DNA from: Deltaproteobacteria bacterium
GTDB taxonomy: Bacteria; Desulfobacterota; Binatia; HRBIN30; CADEER01
Length of the DNA: 64,000 nt
Reading direction: 5' to 3'
Assembly: GCA_029262455.1 (NCBI GenBank)
Contig: JAJCZJ010000063.1
Span: 91,858 to 155,857, forward strand
Below the pieces are notes generated by a model. That model had not been told where the DNA came from. It ran no database searches and saw only the letters and a list, made by a program, of their open reading frames with translations. Of this stretch, positions 39,418 to 48,824 are shown piece by piece; the first letter of the stretch is position 1, and the number at the start of each line of letters is the position of its first letter. The translations under genes were made by a program, and so were the position numbers.

Positions 39418-41322
39418 GTGCTCGATTCGATAAGAAAGAACGCTTCCGATTCCTTTGTTTTAAAGGTGCTCTTCGCGATTATCGCCTTGGTATTCGTCTT
39501 CTTCTACGTCGGGACGGCGAGCTTTAGCCAGCTCGAGGTGGCGGCGTTGGTCAACGAAGAACGCGTTACGAAGAAGGAGTTCGACCGAGCCCTTCAGAAT
39601 CTCGATCGATTCTACCGCAACGCATCGCCAAACAACGCTCCGTCGGTCGCCCAACTGCAATCGCAAGCGCTCGATCAGCTGGTCAACACGACGCTGCTCG
39701 TCCAAGAGGCCACAAACCTGGGCCTGGAAGTCGGGGACCAGGAGTTGCGGGACTCGATTGCCGCGATCCCGGACTTTCAAATTGATGGTCGCTTCAACAA
39801 GACGCGATACATCGAAGCGCTTACGGCAAATCGCTTAAAACCCAGTGACTTCGAGGAAATTCAACAGCGCCAGCTGCTGACCGACAAGCTCCTGGAACTC
39901 GTCCGCGCCGGTGTCCATGTGTCGGACGGTGAGATCAGCCAGCGTTTCAACTTCGAGAACGGTCGGATCAAGTTGAAGTTGCTGCGCGTACCACGCGACT
40001 CGTTTGCCGAGGCAGTCACTGTCGACGAAGCCTCACTCGAGACCTACTTCAATGAAAACAAAGAGACTTTTCGCGAACCCGAGCGAACCGCCATCGACTA
40101 TCTGGCATTTCGACCCGAGATTTTCGAGTCCCAGGTCCAGCCAACCGAAGAGGATCTCCAAGTCTACTACGACGGTCACACGGCGGAGTACGACGTAAAA
40201 GAGCAGGTCCGTGCCCGGCACATCCTATTCCGCGTCAACCCTACAGCCACCGACGAAGAGAAGCAGGCGATTCGCGAGAAGGCTGTGGATGTTCGCAAAC
40301 GAGCCCTTGATGGCGAGGACTTCGCCGAGCTCGCCAAAGCCCACTCAGAGGACTCCACCGCCTCCCTCGGAGGCGATTTGGGCCCTTTTGGCCGAGGCAT
40401 AATGGCCGCCCCGTTCGAAGAAGCGGCCTTCTCACTCGAACCAGGCACGATCAGCGATCTCGTCGAGACTCAATTCGGCATACACATCATCAAGACCGAA
40501 GAGAAAATCGCGGCCCGAAAAAAGACCCTCGAAGAAGTTCGCGACGAAATTCGCCAGAAGGTGCAAAAGAGGGAGTCACGAAAAGTCACCCTCGTCAAAG
40601 TCGAAGAGGCCTTCGAAAAGCTACTGGATGGCGACAGCTTTGAAGCGATCTCAGAGGCTTACGGCGTCGAGGTCAAAACAACCGCGCCATTCGGTCGCGG
40701 CGAGGTCATCCCGCTTTTGGGGCGACAACCGAAGATCGCCGAGGCCGCATTTGCGACCGACAAGGGCGATATCGGCGAGATCATGAACCTCGACAGCGGT
40801 TATCTCATCTTCAAGGTCGCCGACCGAATCGCGAGCCGAATTCCGGCACGGGGCGATATCGAGGCCAAGGTCGAAGGCGCATACCGCGATGCCCGCGCCA
40901 GCGAAGCCGCGAAGCAGCAAGCAGAATCGCTGCTCGCTCGGATCAAAGCTGGCGAGAAGATCGACGACGTTGCCAGCAGCGAGGGGATCGAAATTACCGA
41001 AACCGGAGAGGTGGGTCGTTTTGGAGCGTACATCCCAAATCTCGGTTCCGTACAGGCGCTCAAAGATGACGCATTCAATCTGACCGAGAGCCAACCCATT
41101 GCGCCCGCAGTGTACGAATTCAACGGCGACGCGGTGATCGCAGTTCTGGCGGAGCAAGTAAGCGCGCCGGCTGACCGGCTGGAGCAGGACAAGGAGCGTT
41201 TGGTCCAACGACTGCGCGCTCAAAAAGAAGGCGAGGTCGTCCGCAAATTCATTGACGATCTGCGGAGCGCGTCCGAAATCGAGATCGGGCAAGGCTACGA
41301 CTTCACCCAGGCAGACTCCTAA
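39418..41322 (+). CDS. ppiD: Periplasmic peptidyl-prolyl isomerase/chaperone, PpiD type
   Basis: 634 residues from GTG 39418 (VLDSIRKNASDSFVLKV, with GGGAG upstream). N-terminal membrane anchor (about residues 12-32, KVLFAIIALVFVFFYVG), a SurA_N-like chaperone region with RVTKKEFDRALQNLDRFYRN, one parvulin domain from about 255 to 350 (RARHILFRVNP, GGDLGPFGRGIMAAPFEEAAF, FGIHIIKTEEK) and a C-terminal region with a second, degenerate parvulin-like stretch (TAPFGRGEVIPLLGRQPKIAEAAF). Assists outer-membrane protein folding. Size and layout match PpiD (623 residues in E. coli). Confidence 0.92.
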   Translation: MLDSIRKNASDSFVLKVLFAIIALVFVFFYVGTASFSQLEVAALVNEERVTKKEFDRALQNLDRFYRNASPNNAPSVAQLQSQALDQLVNTTLLVQEATNLGLEVGDQELRDSIAAIPDFQIDGRFNKTRYIEALTANRLKPSDFEEIQQRQLLTDKLLELVRAGVHVSDGEISQRFNFENGRIKLKLLRVPRDSFAEAVTVDEASLETYFNENKETFREPERTAIDYLAFRPEIFESQVQPTEEDLQVYYDGHTAEYDVKEQVRARHILFRVNPTATDEEKQAIREKAVDVRKRALDGEDFAELAKAHSEDSTASLGGDLGPFGRGIMAAPFEEAAFSLEPGTISDLVETQFGIHIIKTEEKIAARKKTLEEVRDEIRQKVQKRESRKVTLVKVEEAFEKLLDGDSFEAISEAYGVEVKTTAPFGRGEVIPLLGRQPKIAEAAFATDKGDIGEIMNLDSGYLIFKVADRIASRIPARGDIEAKVEGAYRDARASEAAKQQAESLLARIKAGEKIDDVASSEGIEITETGEVGRFGAYIPNLGSVQALKDDAFNLTESQPIAPAVYEFNGDAVIAVLAEQVSAPADRLEQDKERLVQRLRAQKEGEVVRKFIDDLRSASEIEIGQGYDFTQADS

Positions 41323-41548
41323 CGGTTCCCAGGCAATCGCCGCAGGGAATGACCGGCGCGCAGCGACGTCCGCCGGCCTCTGCTCTTCGTGCAAGCACGC
41401 CCGTGAGATCGTAAGCGGACGCGGCTCTGCCTTTCTGCTTTGCGGACGCGCCGCCTCTGAACCGAGCTACCTTCGATATCCTCCGCTACCAGTTCAGGAC
41501 TGCCCGGGGCATGAGGAGAACACCAATGCCCGGTCATCCGGATCAGGG

Positions 41549-42907
41549 CTATAGAAGGAAATCCCAGGCCTGCTGAATCGATTGCACGCCGCGCACTTCG
41601 ACACCCTCGACTTCCGCAATCTGGCGCTTCGAGCTTTCCGGTACGACACACCGCAAGAAGCCTAGCTTTGCGGCCTCGCGAACCCGCGCCTCCACCTGCC
41701 CAACGGCACGTACTTCTCCAGCCAGCCCGACCTCTCCAATGACCAAGGTCTGCGGATCAATGGTCCGATCGAGGAAACTCGACGCCACGGCTAGTAGGGC
41801 CCCCAAATCAGCGGCCGGCTCATCGATCCTCACACCGCCAGCAACATTGAGGAAGATGTCATGCCCGCCGAGCTGGACCCCCATTTTCTTCTCCAGAATC
41901 GCGACCAAGAGCGCCACGCGATTGTGGTCGATGCCCAAGGTCGTGCGCCGCGGCGTCCCGAGCGCGGTCGCGGACACCAACGCTTGTAGTTCTACCAAGA
42001 TCGGTCGCGTGCCCTCGATGCTGGCAATGACTACCGATCCCGGTACGTCGACCGGTCGCTCGGCAAGAAACAGGGCCGAGGGATTCTCGACCGCTTGGAG
42101 TCCTTCCTGCTTCATTTCGAAAACGCCGATCTCGTTGGTCGAACCGAAGCGATTCTTGACTGCCCGAAGGATCCTGAACGGGTGTCCACGATCTGCTTCG
42201 AAGTAGAGCGCCGTGTCGACCATATGCTCCAAGACGCGCGGTCCAGCAAAGGAACCTTCTTTCGTGACATGCCCCACCAACACACACGCTAACCCCTGGC
42301 GCTTGGCGAACTGGACGATCCTCGCCGCGCTCTCGCGGATCTGACCGATGCTGCCAGGCGCTGCCTGCAGATCGTCGGTGAACACCGTCTGAATCGAGTC
42401 CACAGCCAAGATCACGGGGTCAATTTTCTTCGTTTGGTCGAGAATGGTCTCGATATTGGTCTCCGAAAAGACCAAGAGGCTAGAGGCATCGACACCCAAA
42501 CGATCAGCCCGCATTTTAATCTGCTGCGGCGACTCCTCGCCCGACACGTATAAAGCGGCGCCCTTCGTAGCGAGGTATGCCAGCGCTTGCAGGACCAACG
42601 TCGACTTGCCGATCCCCGGATCTCCACCGATCAAGATCACCGAGCCCGGAACGACGCCGCCGCCGAGAACCCGATCGAGCTCGGCAATCCCGCTGCTTGA
42701 TCGCGCTTCGGCGATTGCTTGCAACTCGCCGATCGGTTGCGGCGGCGGTGCAGATCGAACCGAGCCACTCCGCTTGGCCTTGAGTGGCGCCAGCACTTTC
42801 TCCTCGACCAAAGTGTTCCATTCATCACACCCTGGACAACGCCCCAACCAGCGCGCCGACTGAGTGCCACAACTCTGACAGGAAAATACGCTGCGATCCT
42901 TCGCCAT
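41549..42907 (-). CDS. radA: DNA repair protein RadA
   Basis: 452 residues. Zinc Cys4 near the start (CQSCGTQSARWLGRCPGCDEW), RecA-type Walker A GGDPGIGKST, the RadA-specific KNRFGSTNE motif, and the C-terminal Lon-like domain with HDIFLNVAGGVRIDEPAADLGALLA. A branch-migration helicase acting in recombination and repair. Convergent with ppiD across 226 bases in which I see no gene. Confidence 0.97.
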   Translation of the reverse strand: MAKDRSVFSCQSCGTQSARWLGRCPGCDEWNTLVEEKVLAPLKAKRSGSVRSAPPPQPIGELQAIAEARSSSGIAELDRVLGGGVVPGSVILIGGDPGIGKSTLVLQALAYLATKGAALYVSGEESPQQIKMRADRLGVDASSLLVFSETNIETILDQTKKIDPVILAVDSIQTVFTDDLQAAPGSIGQIRESAARIVQFAKRQGLACVLVGHVTKEGSFAGPRVLEHMVDTALYFEADRGHPFRILRAVKNRFGSTNEIGVFEMKQEGLQAVENPSALFLAERPVDVPGSVVIASIEGTRPILVELQALVSATALGTPRRTTLGIDHNRVALLVAILEKKMGVQLGGHDIFLNVAGGVRIDEPAADLGALLAVASSFLDRTIDPQTLVIGEVGLAGEVRAVGQVEARVREAAKLGFLRCVVPESSKRQIAEVEGVEVRGVQSIQQAWDFLL

Positions 42908-43031
42908 TGAGCACTAGTGTCCTGGATCACGAGTGCGTTGCAATAGTCGGTGGACAATCAGCGCCCGCACGAGGAGCGCCGACGATGACAGCAAATCACT
43001 CTTTCGCCCTTTGTCCGGCGATTGCTCGCTT

Positions 43032-43093
43032 CATGCACCGGGTGGCACATCACGCGCCATCGCATGCACCGGGTGGCACATCACGGGCCATCG
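43032..43093. repeat. 31-bp tandem repeat, two copies
   Basis: catgcaccgggtggcacatc followed by acgcgccatcg (43032-43062) and the same with acgggccatcg (43063-43093); one mismatch. It lies upstream of bioF in the 245-base gap after radA's start. Could be a duplicated operator or simple slippage. Confidence 0.85.
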
Positions 43094-43152
43094 TCCGGTC
43101 CGTCGGGCTGGTACCGCCCTATCCAGCGCGATACCGTCCCTGCGTGACCACG

Positions 43153-44301
43153 ATGAGTTTCCTTCAGACTGAGAAGAAGCGCAGACAAGAGGCAGGCCTG
43201 CATCGATCGATGCGGCCAGTCGACGGAGCCCAGGGTACACATCTCTTGGTCGACGGCAGGAGAGTACTTTCACTGTGCTCCAACAACTACCTCGGCTTGG
43301 CAGACCACCCTGCCCTGGCCGAGGCAGCTGCCAAGGCTGCCCACGAGCTCGGAGTCGGATCGGGCGCATCGCGACTCATCTCCGGGTCCATGCGCATTCA
43401 CCACGACCTCGAGGATCGCCTCGCCGCGCTCAAGGGTACGCAGCGTGCCCTACTCTTCACCTCCGGATATCACGCCAACATCGGCACGATTTCCTCGCTC
43501 GTCGGCCCCGGCGACGCGGTCTTTAGCGACGAGCTCAATCACGCCAGCTTGATCGACGGCTGCAGAATTTCACGCGCAGAGGTGCAGGTTTACGCACATA
43601 ACGACATCCGCGAGCTCGAGAACAAACTCGAGCGCTGCAGCGCACCAAAGCGATTGATCGTCACCGACTCGATCTTCTCGATGGACGGAGACGCCGCGCC
43701 GCTAGAAGCAATCTGCGATATTGCCGAGCGCTATGACGCGATGACGATGGTCGACGAGGCCCACGCAACCGGAGTGCTCGGCGCACGCGGCGGAGGATTG
43801 GCCGAAGAAATGGGTGTTTCAGCGCGCGTCACAGTCCAAATGGGCACGCTCGGCAAGGCCCTCGGAACCTTCGGTGCCTACATCGCCGCGTCTGAGGACA
43901 TCATCGACCACGTCGTCAACCACGCTCGGACCTTCATCTACACCACCGCGCTGCCACCGCCATCTGTCGCCGCTTCCGCAGCTGCACTCGACCTCGTCGA
44001 GTCCGAACCGTGGCGACGCGACCAGCTACGCGCCAACGCCACCCGCCTCGCACAGGGCCTGCGTCATGCGGGATTCAAGATCCCCGGGCCAGATAGTCAC
44101 ATTCTACCGGTCATGATCGGGGACGCCGACGAAACCATGCAACTTTCGGCAGGACTCCTCGATCGAGGCGTATTCGCGCACGGGATCCGCCCGCCCACGG
44201 TCCCAGTCGGCACTTCGCGCATCAGGGCGACCGTAATGGCGACGCACAGCGCAACCGACATCGAGAGCGCGATCGAAGCCTTCCAGGTCAGCGCCGACTA
44301 A
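43153..44301 (+). CDS. bioF: 8-amino-7-oxononanoate synthase
   Basis: PLP enzyme joining pimeloyl-ACP/CoA and alanine in biotin synthesis. 382 residues from ATG 43153 (MSFLQTEKKRRQEAG); the open frame runs further upstream without conservation. LCSNNYLGLADHP, SGASRLISGSMRIHHDLEDRLA, FTSGYHANIGTISSL, DSIFSMDGDAAPL, VDEAHATGVLG and the PLP-lysine site MGTLGKALGTFGAYI are all present. The alpha-oxoamine synthase fold also includes Kbl, but order with bioA and bioD favours BioF. Confidence 0.94.
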   Translation: MSFLQTEKKRRQEAGLHRSMRPVDGAQGTHLLVDGRRVLSLCSNNYLGLADHPALAEAAAKAAHELGVGSGASRLISGSMRIHHDLEDRLAALKGTQRALLFTSGYHANIGTISSLVGPGDAVFSDELNHASLIDGCRISRAEVQVYAHNDIRELENKLERCSAPKRLIVTDSIFSMDGDAAPLEAICDIAERYDAMTMVDEAHATGVLGARGGGLAEEMGVSARVTVQMGTLGKALGTFGAYIAASEDIIDHVVNHARTFIYTTALPPPSVAASAAALDLVESEPWRRDQLRANATRLAQGLRHAGFKIPGPDSHILPVMIGDADETMQLSAGLLDRGVFAHGIRPPTVPVGTSRIRATVMATHSATDIESAIEAFQVSAD

Positions 44302-44393
44302 GGCGCGCGGCAGAGCCAATCGCCCACCGTTGAACGGTACCACCGGTACGCACGCCTTTACGGCATTAGTCCGGCCGCGTACGCTGCCGCTCT

Positions 44394-45749
44394 ATGGGCG
44401 TCTCCAAGAAAGACCTGAGCGACTGGGATCACCGCTACGTCTGGCACCCGTTCACGCAGATGAAGGAATGGGTCGAAGACCAGCCCATATTCATCGAGCG
44501 GGGTGAGGGCAACTACCTCATCGACACTGAGGGCAATCGTTATCTCGACGGAGTCTCTTCCCTGTGGTGCAACGTCCACGGCCACCGCAAGCGCGAGCTA
44601 GACGAAGCGCTCCGCGAGCAAACCGAGCGAATCGCGCATACAACAATGCTCGGGCTCTCCAATGTACCCGCGACAATTCTCGCCAAGCAGCTGGTCGACC
44701 TGGCACCTTCGCCTCTGCAACGCGTCTTCTACTCCGACGCAGGGGCCACCGCCGTCGAGATCGCTCTCAAGCTCGCTCTGCAGTACTGGAGTCTTCGCGG
44801 CGAGGAACAACGCACCCGCTTCGTTTCACTGACGGAAGCCTACCACGGCGATACGCTCGGGGCCGTCGGAGTCGGATACAGCGAAGCGTTCCACCGCTTC
44901 TATCGTCCGATCTTGCGACCGTCCCGGCAGATCAAGCCACCGCACTACTATAGATGGATCGAGGGTCAGTCTGCAGATCAAGCACTCCAGTCGTCGATTG
45001 CTGACGCCGAGGAAGTGCTCGAGGCGTGCGGCAACGTAACCGCCGCCATCATCGTTGAGCCCCTGATGCAGGGCGCCGCCGGAATGTGGGCTCAGCCTCT
45101 TGGATTCTTGCCTGCGATCCAGGAGCTCGCGCGAAAACACGGCACGCTCTTGATTTGTGACGAGGTAGCCACTGGCTTCGGTAGAACTGGCGAGATGTTC
45201 GCCGTTCAACACGAAAACATCGCACCCGACCTCATGTGCCTCGGCAAGGGAATCACCGGCGGGTACCTGCCACTCGCAGCGACCCTGGTCTCCGATGAAA
45301 TCTATCAGCAGTTTCTGGCGCCGTATGACCGGTTCGAGGCCTTCTTTCACGGTCACACGTACACGGGCAACCCACTGGCAGCAGCAGTCGCGGTCGCCAA
45401 CCTCGAAGTCTTCGAGAACGAGGCCGTGGTCAGCCGCGTGCGCGATCGCGCCGAACACCTCAGCGGTCTCCTCGAACGACACTTCGCGCCGCTCGAGCAC
45501 GTCGGCGACATCCGTCAGTGGGGAGTCATGGCGGGGATCGAACTCGTGCGCGACCGCCAGCGACGCACCCCGTACGATTCAGCCGAAAGAGTCGGGGCGC
45601 GTGTCATCACCGAGGCACGGCGCCACGGAGTCATGATCCGTCCGCTCGGCAACGTCCTCATCATGATGCCGCCGCTCAGTATCACCGAGGCGGAACTCGC
45701 CCTTTTGGCAGAGGTCACAGCGGAAGCCGTGTCATCCATAACGTCGTAA
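44394..45749 (+). CDS. bioA: Adenosylmethionine-8-amino-7-oxononanoate aminotransferase
   Basis: 451 residues. Opening HRYVWHPFTQMKEW is diagnostic for BioA. Others: LDGVSSLWCNVHGH, the PLP-phosphate motif YSDAGATAVEIALK, the Asp in CDEVATGFGRTGEMFA, the PLP Lys in CLGKGITGGYLPLAA, and the YTGNPLAAAVA segment. Converts KAPA to DAPA using S-adenosylmethionine (or lysine) as amino donor. 92 bases after bioF on the same strand. Confidence 0.96.
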   Translation: MGVSKKDLSDWDHRYVWHPFTQMKEWVEDQPIFIERGEGNYLIDTEGNRYLDGVSSLWCNVHGHRKRELDEALREQTERIAHTTMLGLSNVPATILAKQLVDLAPSPLQRVFYSDAGATAVEIALKLALQYWSLRGEEQRTRFVSLTEAYHGDTLGAVGVGYSEAFHRFYRPILRPSRQIKPPHYYRWIEGQSADQALQSSIADAEEVLEACGNVTAAIIVEPLMQGAAGMWAQPLGFLPAIQELARKHGTLLICDEVATGFGRTGEMFAVQHENIAPDLMCLGKGITGGYLPLAATLVSDEIYQQFLAPYDRFEAFFHGHTYTGNPLAAAVAVANLEVFENEAVVSRVRDRAEHLSGLLERHFAPLEHVGDIRQWGVMAGIELVRDRQRRTPYDSAERVGARVITEARRHGVMIRPLGNVLIMMPPLSITEAELALLAEVTAEAVSSITS

Positions 45750-45955
45750 GTGTCTATACTCGTGACACTTTCGTACAGATTGTGACACAATTTTGTCTCT
45801 TGACGGCGAATCTGACCGAACTTTTACGCGCCCGACATTCTAAGCAGCAAAGCAACGCGGTTGGCATTGGGTTTGCTCTGTATAAGACGCAACTTCTAAA
45901 CAAGCTCCCCCCGAAGCTCACGAGAGGCCTTCCCCCCGCTCTAGTGAGCTGATTG

Positions 45956-45990
45956 AATGGGGCCCGTCGATTTCGGCGGGCCCCATTTTG
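45956..45990 (+). terminator. Terminator-like hairpin abutting the bioD start
   Basis: Arms aatggggcccg and cgggccccatt (45956-45966 and 45977-45987) pair perfectly, and the right arm runs into tttt and g. It has the shape of an intrinsic terminator, 206 bases after bioA and immediately before the TTG that begins bioD. It could stop bioA transcription, attenuate bioD or hide its start site. Confidence 0.6.
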
Positions 45991-46701
45991 TTAGAACGCT
46001 GCTTCCTAGTGACCGGGACGGACACCGGCATCGGTAAAACGACGGTGTCTTGCGCCATCGCTGCTGCTGCTGCTGCCCGTGGCTGTAAGGTCGGAGTCCT
46101 CAAACCCGTGGAGACCGGCTGCCGACCTGATCCGCGTGGAGTGCTGATTCCAGAGGATGCGGAAATGCTGCGCTACTTCTCTGGGTGCAAGGAATCGATT
46201 GATACGATCTGTCCGTATCGCTTCACCGACCCACTGGCTCCGAGTATCGCCGCACTGCGCGACGGCCACGACATTCAGATCCCGGCCCTCGTCGATACGA
46301 TCCGCGACTTCCGGCGCCGCTACGACCTCACCCTGGTCGAGGGGGCAGGAGGGCTCCTGGTCCCCATCTGGCAAGATACCACCTTCGCAGACCTCGCCGA
46401 GCTCGCCGAGTTGCCCCTCCTCATCGTCGTAGGGAACAGGCTGGGTGCCATCAATCACGCCCAGCTGACGGCGGGTTGGGCCCGCGCCGTCGGCCTCGAA
46501 ACCGCCGGGTACATCATCAATACGTTGCAGGAGGAAGAAGATCTGGCGGCGCGAACCAACATCGATGTTTTGGCCGACTTACTCGGCCCGCCGATCGGCG
46601 TGCTCCCGTGGATGGGTCCGATCGCACGCAGCCCCGAGGATCGGATGCGATTCGCCGAGGTCGGAGCACACTCGCTCGCTATCTCCGCGCTCATGGGCTA
46701 G
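45988..46701 (+). CDS. bioD: Dethiobiotin synthetase
   Basis: 237 residues. Forms the ureido ring of dethiobiotin from DAPA, CO2 and ATP. P-loop VTGTDTGIGKT starts at residue 8, KPVETGCRP binds substrate, VEGAGGLLVPI is the Walker B-like loop, and GNRLGAINHAQLT and NTLQEEED follow. The frame starts at TTG 45988, directly after a hairpin; no Shine-Dalgarno sequence is seen. The start may lie elsewhere upstream in frame, but the P-loop distance is right for this position. Convergent with larC with 15 bases between. Confidence 0.92.
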   Translation: MLERCFLVTGTDTGIGKTTVSCAIAAAAAARGCKVGVLKPVETGCRPDPRGVLIPEDAEMLRYFSGCKESIDTICPYRFTDPLAPSIAALRDGHDIQIPALVDTIRDFRRRYDLTLVEGAGGLLVPIWQDTTFADLAELAELPLLIVVGNRLGAINHAQLTAGWARAVGLETAGYIINTLQEEEDLAARTNIDVLADLLGPPIGVLPWMGPIARSPEDRMRFAEVGAHSLAISALMG

Positions 46702-46716
46702 CCGCTGGGCACTTCC

Positions 46717-47970
46717 TCAATTGCGCGCCGCAGCACTCGCTGCGGCGTAGACCAACTTGAGGGCGACGCCCTTTTCCCGCGCAACACGCCGACAGTCTTC
46801 ATACTCCGGCGCAATGTTGACCGTCCCGTCTGGCGCAACGCCGACCTTGACCGACACGTCGCCGTATTCCGTGACCACGGTGCGCGATGTTCGCGGCGCC
46901 TCGGTGCGCGCCACCGAGTGCCGCCGTATCCCGATGGAAGAAGTCTCGCGCAACACGATCGTCTCCAAAGCACTGCGCTTCGCAGAATCGGCAAGCACGG
47001 ACAGCACAACCGCCGGTCGGCCTTTTTTCATCACCACCGACTGCAACCATGCATCGCGCGCACCGGCCTCAAAGAGCAGATCCATCACGTATTCGAAAAT
47101 CTCGGGGTTTGAGTCATCGATATTCGCTTCGAGGACGATCAGGTCCTGCTCCCCTTCGAGAGCGTCCACCTCGCCAAGCACCAGTCGCAAGAGATTCGGA
47201 CGGTCCGACAAAACGCGGGTGCCGGCGCCGTACCCAACTCGTTCGATCCGCAAGCCAGGCGGGCAACCAGGCCGCCCCGAGGCGGCGACAATGGCCGCTC
47301 CCGTCGGCGTGACCAACTCGCCCTCGCCGTCAGAGTAGCGCACCGGAAAGCCTTTCAACAGCTCAACCGTCGCCGGCGCGGGGACCGGCATCGACCCGTG
47401 TTGGCATTCGACGAATCCAGACCCGAGCGGCAAAGGCGCGACGAAAACAGCGTCCACACCCAACAACTCGATGCCAATCGAGGCCCCAACGATATCGACG
47501 ATAGAATCGATCGCGCCGACTTCGTGAAACGAAACGTCCTCGATTGGTTTGTCGTGCACATGCCCCTCCGCGACGGCTAGGGCGGTAAAGATCTCGATCG
47601 CGCGGTCCCGCACACCCGGGAGCAGTCCACTTCCTGCGATACGGTCGCGGATCTCAGAGAAGTGATGGTGCCCGCCATGGGCATGCTCAGAGGTGGAGGG
47701 ATCGTGTTGGCTGTGCGTATCGCTACGCTGACCGTGCATACGCTCATGACGGCCATCAGCGCCCGAAGCACCGCTCAACACGACGTCAAACTTAGTCGCG
47801 CTGATCCCATTGACCATCCTCGGGGACGACGCAAGCTCGTAGCCGGAGACTCCGAGTTTCGCCACTTCGGACCGGAGTTCATCCAATGGCACGCCAAGCG
47901 CCAGCAACGCGCCCACCGTCATATCGCCGCTGACACCCGAGAAGGTGTCGAAGTATAATACTCTTGGCAT
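46717..47970 (-). CDS. larC: Nickel-pincer cofactor metallation protein LarC
   Basis: 417 residues from ATG 47970 (MPRVLYFDTFSGVSGDM, the family opening). LarC inserts nickel into the pyridinium-thioacid precursor of the nickel pincer nucleotide of lactate racemase-type enzymes. Seen: a His-rich insert (HSQHDPSTSEHAHGGHHH) that could bind nickel; FHEVGAIDSIVDIVGA; TPTGAAIVA; and a C-terminal domain from about 260 with VLEANIDDSNPEIFEYVMD, TSSIGIRRHSVAR and APEYEDCRRVA. It is one intact frame, whereas in some lactobacilli larC is split. larA, larB and larE are not near. Confidence 0.93.
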   Translation of the reverse strand: MPRVLYFDTFSGVSGDMTVGALLALGVPLDELRSEVAKLGVSGYELASSPRMVNGISATKFDVVLSGASGADGRHERMHGQRSDTHSQHDPSTSEHAHGGHHHFSEIRDRIAGSGLLPGVRDRAIEIFTALAVAEGHVHDKPIEDVSFHEVGAIDSIVDIVGASIGIELLGVDAVFVAPLPLGSGFVECQHGSMPVPAPATVELLKGFPVRYSDGEGELVTPTGAAIVAASGRPGCPPGLRIERVGYGAGTRVLSDRPNLLRLVLGEVDALEGEQDLIVLEANIDDSNPEIFEYVMDLLFEAGARDAWLQSVVMKKGRPAVVLSVLADSAKRSALETIVLRETSSIGIRRHSVARTEAPRTSRTVVTEYGDVSVKVGVAPDGTVNIAPEYEDCRRVAREKGVALKLVYAAASAAARN

Positions 47971-48080
47971 TGTATCTCGCATCGACGAGCATCGTCGATT
48001 TGTCAAGGCGCGCCCAGCCTGCCTGGCCCTCGTCCAGCTGAGAACGGACTGCTAAGAAAGGTCGCGAGATAGGAACAATA

Positions 48081-48602
48081 ATGGGAACAGCACTCAGTAT
48101 CGTCGGAACCTTGATCTTCATCGCCGTTTGTCTGGCCAGCCTCGTCTCTCTCATATTTGGGTTCCCCGGCACCTTCATCATCGCCGCGGCCAACCTGATT
48201 TACGCCTGGCTCACCGGCTTCGCGACCATCGAGTTCGCGACCTGTCTCTGGCTCCTGGGTCTCGCGACCGTGGGGGAAGTCCTCGACTTCGCGATCACCG
48301 CCGCAGCGGCCAGCACAGGCGCCGGACAACCGAGCCGCCGTGTTACTGTAGGCACCATCGCAGGGGCCTTCATCGGGGGCATCGTCGGAACCCCGTTCCT
48401 CTTCGGGATCGGGTCTCTATTCGGCGCGTTGGCCGGCGCCTTTCTCGGCGCAGCGCTCGCCGTCAGCACTGGCGGCGGTACGATGAGCGAATCCCTCGAA
48501 TCAGGATTCGCCGCCCTCCGCGGCAAGCTCTTGGGCTTCGTACTCAAAAGCGGCATTGGTGTCACCATGATCTTGATCATCGCCGCTGCCCTGATTCGAT
48601 AG
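48081..48602 (+). CDS. DUF456 membrane protein
   Basis: 173 residues with AGGAAC before the ATG. Four to five membrane segments rich in Gly and Ala: SIVGTLIFIAVCLASLVSLI, IIAAANLIYAWLTGF, then VGEVLDFAITAAAASTGAG, the DUF456 motif region, TIAGAFIGGIVGTPFLFGIGS and a C-terminal helix. Function not known; the family is an integral inner-membrane protein of about 160-170 residues. It stands alone. Confidence 0.85.
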   Translation: MGTALSIVGTLIFIAVCLASLVSLIFGFPGTFIIAAANLIYAWLTGFATIEFATCLWLLGLATVGEVLDFAITAAAASTGAGQPSRRVTVGTIAGAFIGGIVGTPFLFGIGSLFGALAGAFLGAALAVSTGGGTMSESLESGFAALRGKLLGFVLKSGIGVTMILIIAAALIR

Positions 48603-48824
48603 TGAAGCGTGGAGTTGCACCCCCGCAAACGACTTCGAAAAACAAACCCCTTGCCAGCAGCTTGGTCAGCTCAAAGATCACAACGCATAGACTTCGCAAA
48701 AGCCCGCGTCATTTTTTCGACGACGACGTACCAGTGGCGTCACCACCACCCGTAAGTCACTGACATCCCGTTCTTACGCACGTCAGAATTTGTCACTGGC
48801 CCGTCGATTGCTTTGACTCTGCGT

